64,000 nt of DNA from Pseudomonas fluorescens (lineage in GTDB: Bacteria; Pseudomonadota; Gammaproteobacteria; Pseudomonadales; Pseudomonadaceae): positions 1-64,000 of the forward strand of contig NZ_CABVHQ010000001.1 in NCBI RefSeq assembly GCF_902497895.1. Reading direction: 5' to 3'. Below the pieces are notes generated by a model, which did no database searches, was not told the origin of the DNA, and was given only the letters and a program-made list of their open reading frames with translations. This document shows, in pieces, positions 57,050-64,000 of the stretch. Position 1 is the first letter of the stretch. Every line of letters starts with the position of its first letter. The position numbers and the translations under genes were made by a program.

Positions 57050-59059
57050 TTACGGATCCAGGCGTCGTTGCTGGTAGATCCAGTCTACGATTTCCCCATC
57101 AGGGGTATAACCGCTTACGGTTTCACGGAGCAGTTGGCGAACTCTAGTATAGTCATCCGCAACAACCGCTGAATTCAACTCTACAAGCTTAGCCTTGAGA
57201 TGGTCCCAAGCGACATAGTCCTCATTGGCACTCAGGATCATCGGATGTTCGGTAGCCACGACATCATCACCAATTAACAGTTCCTCGTAGAGCTTTTCGC
57301 CTGGCCTCAGACCGGTGAATTCGATAGCAATGTCCCCATGCGGATTGGTTTCCGAGCGAATACTCATACCGGACAAGTGAATCATCTTTTGTGCTAATTC
57401 GATGATTTTAACGGGCTCCCCCATATCCAGAACAAAAACATCACCGCCAAGTCCCATAGAGCCTGCCTGTATAACCAGTTGGGCCGCTTCGGGAATAGTC
57501 ATAAAGTAGCGTGTGATTTTTGGATGCGTAACGGTCAATGGTCCCCCAGCTTTGATCTGCCTATGGAAGAGTGGAATGACGGATCCGGATGAACCGAGAA
57601 CGTTACCGAAACGAACCATGGTGAAACGTGTCTTGTTAACGCTTGAGACGTTACTTGTGTCGCCGAATAACACAGGTGCCACTTCATGGCTCAAGGCTTG
57701 CAAAATCAACTCTGCCAGGCGCTTGGTACTGCCCATAACATTTGTTGGCCGAACCGCCTTGTCCGTCGAAACGAGTACAAAATTTGATACACCGGATCTT
57801 AACGCTGCTTCCGCAGTATTTAACGTACCGATAACATTATTCAAAATACCTTCGGAAATATTATGCTCGACCATAGGTACATGTTTATAAGCAGCAGCGT
57901 GATAAACCGTATCGACTTTCCAAGTCCTCATTACGTCCAACAGCTTGGGTTGGTTGCGGATAGAACCAAGGATCGGAAGCAACTTGATGGGAAGGGACTC
58001 TCTGACCAACCGATGTTCCAGTTCGGAGGTGATTTCGTATAGATTGAATTCGCTGTGTTCGAACAGCAACAGTGTTGTAGGACCCAGCGACATGATCTGG
58101 CGGCACAGTTCCGAGCCTATGGATCCGCCAGCTCCCGTTACCAGAACGGCGCGCCCTTTGATGCAGTGCTCCAGTAAGTTATCCTTCGCGGGTACGGAAT
58201 CACGCCCTAGCAAATCCGCTACGTCTACTTCTTGGATATCGTCAACTTTGACCCGTCCGCTCGCCAGGTCCATAAAGCCCGGAACAGTTCTAACGTGTAA
58301 CGGAAACCCTTCCAGGTAAGTAAGGATTTCGCGGCGACGGGCGCGAGTTGATGAAGGAATAGCTAATAAAATTTCCTGAGCTCCCGTCACCTCAATCATC
58401 CGCTTGATATGTTTGGGCTTATAAACTTGCAAACCGGCGATTGCACTGTTTGAAATACTATGATCATCATCAATATATGCGACAGGTCGCATTAACCTGC
58501 CCATTCGAAGCGCAGCAACAAGTTGATTACCTGCAGCGCCGGCTCCATATATGGCAACTTTAGGTATTCCATCATTCCTGCTGGCAAATGGCACATGCTG
58601 AGCAGCAGCAAACCAGTCACCCAGAAAATACTGGCGCATGGCCAAGCGTAGCCCACCGATCATTATCAGGCTGAGCCACCAGTAATTAAACATAATGGAG
58701 CGAGGCACCACATGCTGATGGTTACTATACCAATAAACGATAAAACCCAGTATAAGCGCAGACAGCGTCACAGCTTTGATGATTACAATTAATGCGTCAT
58801 TTCCAAAATAACGCATTACCGCACGGTACATACCGCACCTGATGAATATCGGAATAGCTACAACAGGGGCAACCAGAAACAGCCAGAAGTGCTCTTTAAA
58901 GGGGTTTATCATTTCGTCGATGCCCAGACGCACAATAAATGCCATCCAGAGCGCGACCCATACTAAAACAACATCAGCAGTTAACTGAAAGGCACGTTTT
59001 TTTCGGCGTGGCAAACCCAGCAAGAAACCTCTCAACCTTTCTACTCCCTTCTGAAACAC
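57050..59059 (-). CDS. wbpM: WbpM/PglF-type UDP-GlcNAc 4,6-dehydratase, membrane-bound
   Basis: This protein of about 669 residues has four N-terminal membrane helices, a CoA-binding-like Rossmann domain (VAIYGAGAAGNQL) and a C-terminal NAD-dependent dehydratase (GAGGSIGSEL, HAAAYKHVPMVE, STDKAVRPTNVMGSTKR). The catalytic Met-Lys in place of Tyr-Lys is the WbpM form. It makes UDP-4-keto-6-deoxy-GlcNAc for N-acetylfucosamine, quinovosamine or bacillosamine-type sugars. A GTG at 59059, 8 bases from GAGGG, is preferred to TTG 59074; no ATG is near. A second 3' end lies at 51387. Confidence 0.92.
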   Translation of the reverse strand: MFQKGVERLRGFLLGLPRRKKRAFQLTADVVLVWVALWMAFIVRLGIDEMINPFKEHFWLFLVAPVVAIPIFIRCGMYRAVMRYFGNDALIVIIKAVTLSALILGFIVYWYSNHQHVVPRSIMFNYWWLSLIMIGGLRLAMRQYFLGDWFAAAQHVPFASRNDGIPKVAIYGAGAAGNQLVAALRMGRLMRPVAYIDDDHSISNSAIAGLQVYKPKHIKRMIEVTGAQEILLAIPSSTRARRREILTYLEGFPLHVRTVPGFMDLASGRVKVDDIQEVDVADLLGRDSVPAKDNLLEHCIKGRAVLVTGAGGSIGSELCRQIMSLGPTTLLLFEHSEFNLYEITSELEHRLVRESLPIKLLPILGSIRNQPKLLDVMRTWKVDTVYHAAAYKHVPMVEHNISEGILNNVIGTLNTAEAALRSGVSNFVLVSTDKAVRPTNVMGSTKRLAELILQALSHEVAPVLFGDTSNVSSVNKTRFTMVRFGNVLGSSGSVIPLFHRQIKAGGPLTVTHPKITRYFMTIPEAAQLVIQAGSMGLGGDVFVLDMGEPVKIIELAQKMIHLSGMSIRSETNPHGDIAIEFTGLRPGEKLYEELLIGDDVVATEHPMILSANEDYVAWDHLKAKLVELNSAVVADDYTRVRQLLRETVSGYTPDGEIVDWIYQQRRLDP

Positions 59060-59152
59060 CGCAAAAACCCTCAACGATGAGCGTTAAATCCCTGAGGCTA
59101 ATGCAATAAAATAAACTTTAGCTACCAGTTGGCCGTGCCTCCAAAATAGCAC

Positions 59153-59176
59153 AAAAAACTGCCTCATTTCAGGCAG
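59153..59176 (-). terminator. Rho-independent terminator of the glycan operon
   Basis: The minus-strand stem CTGCCT / AGGCAG with a GAAATG loop is followed by six Ts. It follows the DegT aminotransferase stop by about 40 bases and separates that transcript from wbpM. Confidence 0.78.
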
Positions 59177-59217
59177 CTTGTTGGTCCATGTCCCGCGTCA
59201 GCCTATCCCGTAGCAGC

Positions 59218-60393
59218 TTAATGCGTCGCGAGCAGCATCACTTCTGTCAACACTTGACAGGTTTTGTCTATTTCAGCCTCGCTAAGCGTTGGGTGCACCA
59301 TAAACATAATGCTTGTTTCGCCAAGCTCGGCCGCCACTTCAAGCCGCTTGGCAGGGCGCCAGTCAGTATTATCGAAGGCTTTTTCTAGATAAACTTCGGA
59401 GCAGGAGCCGGAGAAACAAGGAATGCCGCGCGAGCCAATTTCGGCCAAAATCCTGTCCCGCGACCATCCGTCCTTCAACGTTTCAGATTTCAGGAACACA
59501 TAACATTTATAAGCTGCATGGGAATAGTCATTCGGAACAGCGGGTACGCGAAGCCCTTTCAGGTGCTTGGCGCAATCCCAGATCTGGTTCGAATTCTTAA
59601 CTCTTCGCGCGGTCCACTCCGCCATTTTACTGAGTTGGATACGCCCCAACACTGCCTGAACCTCAAGCATCCGCCAATTTGTCCCGAAGCTCTCGTGCAA
59701 CCAGCGGAATCCAGGCTGATGTTCCTGCTCGTAAACCGCATGCCAACTCTTGCCGTGATCTTTATAGGCCCACATCGCTGCCCAGAGATCTCGATCATTG
59801 GTTGTCACCATGCCGCCCTCCCCTCCGGTCGTCATGATTTTATCCTGGCAGAAGGACCATGCCCCAACGTGACCTATGCTACCGACCGGCAGCCCCTTGT
59901 AACACGCGCCATGGGCCTGAGCGCAATCCTCGATAACCTTGAGGCCCAGCTCGTCGGCAAGCGCCATGATCGGGTCCATGTCACATGGCCAGCCCGCAAG
60001 GTGTACGCAGATGATTGCTTTAGTGTTGGGGGACAAAACGGCGCGGATGGTGTCAGCCGTAATATTCTGCGAGTCGCGATCCACATCAGCAAAAATCGGG
60101 ATCGCCCCGGCATTGACAATACTTGAGACCGATGCAAGGAACGTTCTCGAAGTAACGATAACTTCGTCACCATTACCAATGCCCAAAGCCTTCAAGGCCA
60201 GATCCAAAGCAACAGTGCCGTTCGCGACGGCAACTGCATATTTAGTCCCACTCCACGAGGCAAACTCTTTCTCAAACTCTCGACACTCTTGCCCTGTCCA
60301 ATAATTGACTTTATTGGAGAGAATCACATCACGAACTGCATTAGCCTCCTCTTCGGAAAACGATGGCCAAGGAGAAAATGGAGTGTTAAGCAT
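59218..60393 (-). CDS. DegT/DnrJ/EryC1/StrS-family sugar aminotransferase
   Basis: This 391-residue PLP-dependent enzyme has the internal aldimine Lys185 in WSFCQDKIMTTGGEGG and the PLP-phosphate and Asp residues in VIEDCAQAHG. It transfers an amino group to a nucleotide keto-sugar. With wbpM it could make UDP-4-amino-4,6-dideoxy-GlcNAc, the bacillosamine precursor, as PglE does. Start ATG 60393 gives MLNTPFSPWP; an earlier TTG adds only five residues. It is the last gene of the minus-strand set beginning beyond the right window edge. Confidence 0.88.
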   Translation of the reverse strand: MLNTPFSPWPSFSEEEANAVRDVILSNKVNYWTGQECREFEKEFASWSGTKYAVAVANGTVALDLALKALGIGNGDEVIVTSRTFLASVSSIVNAGAIPIFADVDRDSQNITADTIRAVLSPNTKAIICVHLAGWPCDMDPIMALADELGLKVIEDCAQAHGACYKGLPVGSIGHVGAWSFCQDKIMTTGGEGGMVTTNDRDLWAAMWAYKDHGKSWHAVYEQEHQPGFRWLHESFGTNWRMLEVQAVLGRIQLSKMAEWTARRVKNSNQIWDCAKHLKGLRVPAVPNDYSHAAYKCYVFLKSETLKDGWSRDRILAEIGSRGIPCFSGSCSEVYLEKAFDNTDWRPAKRLEVAAELGETSIMFMVHPTLSEAEIDKTCQVLTEVMLLATH

Positions 60394-60536
60394 AATTAAT
60401 AGGTCCAAATTTTATGGATAGGCGAATTGGAGCTTAACAGCTGGGTCCTGGAAAAATCACCTAGAGTGGTGTCTGGCGCTGCCGCCTGCCGCTGCGCCCT
60501 CCCCGGGAGAAACGTCACCGGGCGCAACTGATCGAT

Positions 60537-61130
60537 CTACTCATTGCCCGTGAATTTTGACATAGAAACCTCGCCGTCAGCACTAATCCCGTCACGGATG
60601 ACCACTTTTCGTATCGTTTTGAAGATTATTTTGAGGTCAAGACAAATCGACTTGTTATCGACATACCAAACATCCAGTGTAAATTTCTCATTCCAACTCA
60701 GCGCATTGCGCCCATTGATCTGTGCCCAGCCCGTAACACCTGGCCTCACCTCATGCCTGCGGTATTGCTCGGCATTGTAGAGCGGCAAGTACTCGACTAG
60801 AAGAGGGCGCGGCCCAACCATACTCATGTCGCCCTTGAGTACATTCAGCAGCTCCGGCAACTCATCCAGGCTCGTAGCGCGCAAGAAGCTCCCGAAAGGG
60901 GTCATCCGCTCGGAGTCAGGCAAAGGGTTGCCCTCGGCATCCAGTGCATCGCGCATGGTGCGGAACTTGATCATCTCAAATGGCACGCCATTGAGACCCG
61001 GACGTAGCTGTCGAAAAAGAACCGGCGAACCTAATTTGCGTTTAATTTGCCAAGCTGTAACGGCAATTACTGGCGAAAGCAGGAGCAGCCCCAAGAGTGA
61101 CGCGACGATATCGAACATTCGCTTGATCAA
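60537..61130 (-). CDS. PglC-like initiating phosphoglycosyl transferase
   Basis: This 197-residue monotopic membrane enzyme has one N-terminal re-entrant hydrophobic helix (FDIVASLLGLLLLSPVIAV). The bacterial sugar transferase core has FRTM, the catalytic acid pair in TSLDELPELLNVL, SMVGPRPL and RPGVTGWAQINGRN. Its small size is typical of PglC, which adds diNAcBac-1-phosphate to undecaprenyl phosphate. It would start synthesis of the repeat unit. The start is TTG 61130, 8 bases after GGAAGGGG; its last two bases overlap the preceding gene's TGA, so translation is probably coupled. An ATG at 61118 is an alternative. Confidence 0.88.
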   Translation of the reverse strand: MIKRMFDIVASLLGLLLLSPVIAVTAWQIKRKLGSPVLFRQLRPGLNGVPFEMIKFRTMRDALDAEGNPLPDSERMTPFGSFLRATSLDELPELLNVLKGDMSMVGPRPLLVEYLPLYNAEQYRRHEVRPGVTGWAQINGRNALSWNEKFTLDVWYVDNKSICLDLKIIFKTIRKVVIRDGISADGEVSMSKFTGNE

Positions 61131-62344
61131 GATTTCACCCCTTCCAACCAATCGACGAAATGATTTGACAACATTTTTCGATCAAATTCGCATTCAGCCA
61201 ATTGACGCGCGTTCTTACCCATCAGCTTCAAAGCGTCTCTATCATCGGCCGCTTTCTCAAGCGCCTGTGCAAAAGTAACAGCGTCTTCCGGTGGCACGGA
61301 AAAGCCGCACTTATGCTCTGTTATCATCTTGGCCAGCCAACCCGGATAATTATTGAGTACCGGCAATCCCGCGGAAATATAGTCAAAAAATTTGTTGGGT
61401 GAGGTACCGAAATAGAAAGCCGGAATATTGGCCAATAATTGCAAGCCCACATCTGCACTGGCCATCAGTCCAGACAGCTTTGCCTTATTGATCGGGTCAT
61501 GAAAAACTACGTTATCCAGTTGTTCTGCCTTGGCTCTGGCGACTAAGGCTGACTTTAGCTTACCCTGACCAATCAACAGCAACTTGATGTCGAGGCGTCC
61601 ACGGCGTTTCAATTCAGCAGCCGCATCCAGCAATGAATCCAGGCCGTTGGCAATGCCATGCGTTCCCGCGAAGACCGCGAGCAAATCACTCTCCTCCACA
61701 CCTTCAGGGCGCCAGGATGCAACCTCTGAATTAAAGATGTCCAAATCACAGCCATTGGGAACCAGCGTAATCTTGCTCGTCTCTATCCCTCTATGCGCGA
61801 TGCCTTCAACGATACCGGGCGAAAGACCGATAAGACGATGCGCCGAGTGGTAAGTCGTCCATTCCAGCACTGACATGGCGCCCAGTATAAGCGGGTTCGT
61901 TATAACTCCCATGGCCTTGGGCAGTTCTGGCCATAAGTCTCTTACTTCAAAAACAAAAGGTTTACCGCGCAGCCAGCGAGCAAATATACCGGGTATTCCG
62001 GCGGTCAGTGGCGTGGTGGTCGCGAACACTAGGTCATAGCGTTCAGTTAAGGCGATACGAACGCTTGCCAATGCAAATTTCATAAACGTGAGGGCTCGTT
62101 TGACAAAGCCGTCTCTGTTTGAATATGAAAGGTCAAGTTCAATAATGTCGATTCCATCAACAACACCGCGACGACGCGAGTTCACAAAACTCGTGGTTAG
62201 CCCCGTATCGCCCCCGCCATAACTACCACACACCATGGTCACCGTATGACCACGTTCCAACAACCGTCGGGCCATTTCGTAGGACCGGGTACCAACACTT
62301 CCTTTGGGTGTAGAAAAATGTTGATGAAAATAAAGAATATTCAT
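61127..62344 (-). CDS. GT4-family glycosyltransferase
   Basis: This 405-residue cytoplasmic or membrane-associated glycosyltransferase has a GT-B fold. The N-terminal Rossmann domain begins MNILYFHQHFSTPKGSVGTR, and the C-terminal domain carries AGTHGIANGLD and the nucleotide-sugar site ASADVGLQLL...YFGTSPNKFFDYISAGLPVL with the conserved Glu replaced by Asp. It resembles WbuB-type enzymes adding FucNAc or related sugars to a lipid-linked acceptor; donor and acceptor are unproven. Its ATG overlaps the heparinase-like stop (ATGA), a sign of coupling. Confidence 0.85.
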   Translation of the reverse strand: MNILYFHQHFSTPKGSVGTRSYEMARRLLERGHTVTMVCGSYGGGDTGLTTSFVNSRRRGVVDGIDIIELDLSYSNRDGFVKRALTFMKFALASVRIALTERYDLVFATTTPLTAGIPGIFARWLRGKPFVFEVRDLWPELPKAMGVITNPLILGAMSVLEWTTYHSAHRLIGLSPGIVEGIAHRGIETSKITLVPNGCDLDIFNSEVASWRPEGVEESDLLAVFAGTHGIANGLDSLLDAAAELKRRGRLDIKLLLIGQGKLKSALVARAKAEQLDNVVFHDPINKAKLSGLMASADVGLQLLANIPAFYFGTSPNKFFDYISAGLPVLNNYPGWLAKMITEHKCGFSVPPEDAVTFAQALEKAADDRDALKLMGKNARQLAECEFDRKMLSNHFVDWLEGVKS

Positions 62345-64000
62345 AAGCTCCAACGATACTCTGTCGTCAATGAACCTGACTGATTGACTTCCAATTCAAG
62401 AACTGGAACTTCAGTCTTGTCGAGATAATAAAGGGATTCCCAGCCTTCGACCATTTCCAGCCGGACAATCGGCATGGTGCCATGCACTTCAATGACATGA
62501 TCACCGCACGTCAGCCGATTACCCTCCAGATGCCAGGAGCCCGGCATCAGGCGCCAGTGAAGAACAGCCTTTTGTTTAAAGCCAGAAATTTGGTCCACGA
62601 CGGTCAGGGAATTGTCCGTCAGCATGACCTTGCGCTTATGCGCTGCTCCGGACGCATCCTTGTAGCCAGCTGCAAAACTGGCAACAGATTCCTCTGTGTG
62701 CAGCGGTTCTACATAAGAAGTCTTCAACCAGTTACCGAACAGAAAGCGACTGATCCTTGGCATTTGATCGCGGCTGTCGAACTGGACCGTGTTATGAGCT
62801 GCTGTGCCTGGAAAATAATTTAGCCACTTGGCCTCAGTGTTATAAGAATAAGTCCCTGCGTCACGCAGCAGGTTACTTGCTCCCACCCAAAGGTCGACGT
62901 GCAACGCATCCGCCTGACTGGGTCTAAATCGAAACCGAGGATATCTCAACATCACCATTGCATAAGTGTTACGAAGTACAGCAAAACCACCTTTATCGAA
63001 GACCTGACTAACCTGTGGATCTGCCCTATCTACCGATTCTTTCAAGCCTAGCCAGCCAGCAGGCTCGTTCCAGCTTCCTTCACCATAAGCGTTTTTTCCC
63101 AAAAAAAGATTCATGGCAAGTTGAACACTTGGACGAAAGTCACGGTAGTCCGAGCGACTCAACTGAAGCAAGCGTGCTCCGTCATTAGCCCCCAGATTCG
63201 GAGCGTCACCATTTTCTTCCCTTACCATCGCTCGAAGCCAGATCGTAGCCGCTGCGGCGCGCGAGTACCAGGTATCTGAAAGCTTCGACAAGTTCAGATG
63301 CCTGCGCCACACTTCAACCATGCTGAACGTATCGAGCATCACGCGGTGATAGTTGAGGGAGTATTGGCTGAAGCTGCCATCCACTTCGATCAAACGCTCC
63401 GCTCGGTTTTCCAGCCACTTATAACCCTGTCGGACCCACTCAGCGCCCTCTGCTTGTCCGTTATGAGTAAGCAGGCTGCCGCCAATAAAGAGCGCAGCGG
63501 CTTCGGAAGTTCCGTGGTTGTTATCCTGGGCCATTGCGTAACTCAGGGTCGGTGCGATTCTCTTCAGGTGCTGTTTTATAAGTTCAAGCAGCGCAATGGT
63601 CGCTTCGCCCGTCTGCTCCAGTATCAGCGATGCCATCGCCAGGTGCATGACTCGAATAGACGCTTCCTGACCGCACTTCCAGTTCACGCCTTTATAGGGA
63701 GGATTGTTTGCGCACCAGTCTGCAAGCCAGCTATCGAGTTGCGATAAATAGTAGCTTTCTCCCGCTTTCGCGCGCTGAGCAAATGCCAACAGCCAGTCAA
63801 GTCGGGAGGTTTCCCAAACCATCTTGATGTCGCCCAGGCGAGAATCAAAATCAGGAATCTCCCACCAGTTCCGATTTGGCTGGTCCACCCGAACTCCCGT
63901 CAGAGGGTTACAGTGCCAATCAGGCGCAGTAGCCGTTATCGGATATGGCCAATAGCTGAATAGCAACGCCGTTGTCGCCCAGTGAGTGGGTAGCGCAATA
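62341..64000 (-). CDS. heparinase II/III family protein (5' end outside window)
   Basis: The frame is open to the right window edge (...PTHWATTALLFSYWP), so at least 553 residues are present and the start lies beyond. It has an N-terminal alpha/alpha toroid (YAMAQDNNHGTSEAAALFIGG, YSLNYHRVMLDTFSMVE) and a C-terminal beta-domain (ADALHVDLWVGASNLLRDAGTYSYN, AAHNTVQFD). Conserved His and Tyr residues of polysaccharide lyases are visible. Members often occur in capsule and O-antigen clusters with a GT4 enzyme and may modify or trim the glycan. No localisation can be inferred without the N-terminus. Confidence 0.82.
   Translation of the reverse strand, partial: IALPTHWATTALLFSYWPYPITATAPDWHCNPLTGVRVDQPNRNWWEIPDFDSRLGDIKMVWETSRLDWLLAFAQRAKAGESYYLSQLDSWLADWCANNPPYKGVNWKCGQEASIRVMHLAMASLILEQTGEATIALLELIKQHLKRIAPTLSYAMAQDNNHGTSEAAALFIGGSLLTHNGQAEGAEWVRQGYKWLENRAERLIEVDGSFSQYSLNYHRVMLDTFSMVEVWRRHLNLSKLSDTWYSRAAAATIWLRAMVREENGDAPNLGANDGARLLQLSRSDYRDFRPSVQLAMNLFLGKNAYGEGSWNEPAGWLGLKESVDRADPQVSQVFDKGGFAVLRNTYAMVMLRYPRFRFRPSQADALHVDLWVGASNLLRDAGTYSYNTEAKWLNYFPGTAAHNTVQFDSRDQMPRISRFLFGNWLKTSYVEPLHTEESVASFAAGYKDASGAAHKRKVMLTDNSLTVVDQISGFKQKAVLHWRLMPGSWHLEGNRLTCGDHVIEVHGTMPIVRLEMVEGWESLYYLDKTEVPVLELEVNQSGSLTTEYRWSL

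Overview
The window looks like chromosomal DNA of a Pseudomonas, most probably of the P. fluorescens group. The evidence is high-GC codon use over most of the length, typical Pseudomonas proteins (an OprP-type porin, AceK, HrpA, MnmC, KdpFABCDE) and many short palindromic REP elements of the kinds known from P. fluorescens, mostly in inverted pairs (REPINs). An O-antigen-type cluster lies next to wbpM and a comEA-like gene, as in other pseudomonads. I see no rRNA, tRNA, CRISPR array, prophage or complete insertion sequence.

1-30.7 kb is mainly housekeeping: the 3' end of a LysR regulator, an alpha/beta hydrolase overlapping a periplasmic peptidyl-prolyl isomerase, an ABC exporter, a FemAB-like acyltransferase, an OprP/OprO-family porin, a FabH-like ketoacyl synthase, hrpA, aceK, a broken DMT transporter carrying a REPIN, an intact DMT transporter, a thiolase, polyphosphate:AMP phosphotransferase, mnmC, an MltF-like lytic transglycosylase, tatD, a chemoreceptor, a thioesterase, a CHAD protein, a small lipoprotein and a patatin-like lipase.

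30.7-39.1 kb holds the complete potassium system kdpFABC plus kdpDE on the minus strand. It includes the 29-codon kdpF. The operon is interrupted by repeats: a REPIN with an internally amplified 39-bp unit lies between kdpC and kdpD, and a block of hairpins lies between kdpB and kdpC.

39.5-46.7 kb carries a DUF2897-type peptide and a two-partner secretion pair: a FhaC/ShlB transporter and a 1603-residue haemagglutinin-like exoprotein. 46.9-49.7 kb is a TetR regulator with a FabF-like synthase and a short-chain dehydrogenase.

50-64 kb is a surface-polysaccharide region. After rmlC and a comEA-like gene comes a relic of the 3' end of wbpM. An AT-rich segment of about 5 kb follows, with a NeuD/PglD-like acyltransferase, a hydroxyacyl-CoA dehydrogenase, a Wzy-like polymerase and a secreted GH78-like protein. 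Then come full-length wbpM, a DegT aminotransferase, a PglC-like initiating transferase, a GT4 glycosyltransferase and a heparinase-like protein cut by the window edge. Together these fit synthesis, priming and polymerisation of a glycan containing a 2,4-diamino-2,4,6-trideoxy sugar, possibly N-acylated with 3-hydroxybutyrate (inference). The wbpM relic suggests that the cluster replaced an older allele.
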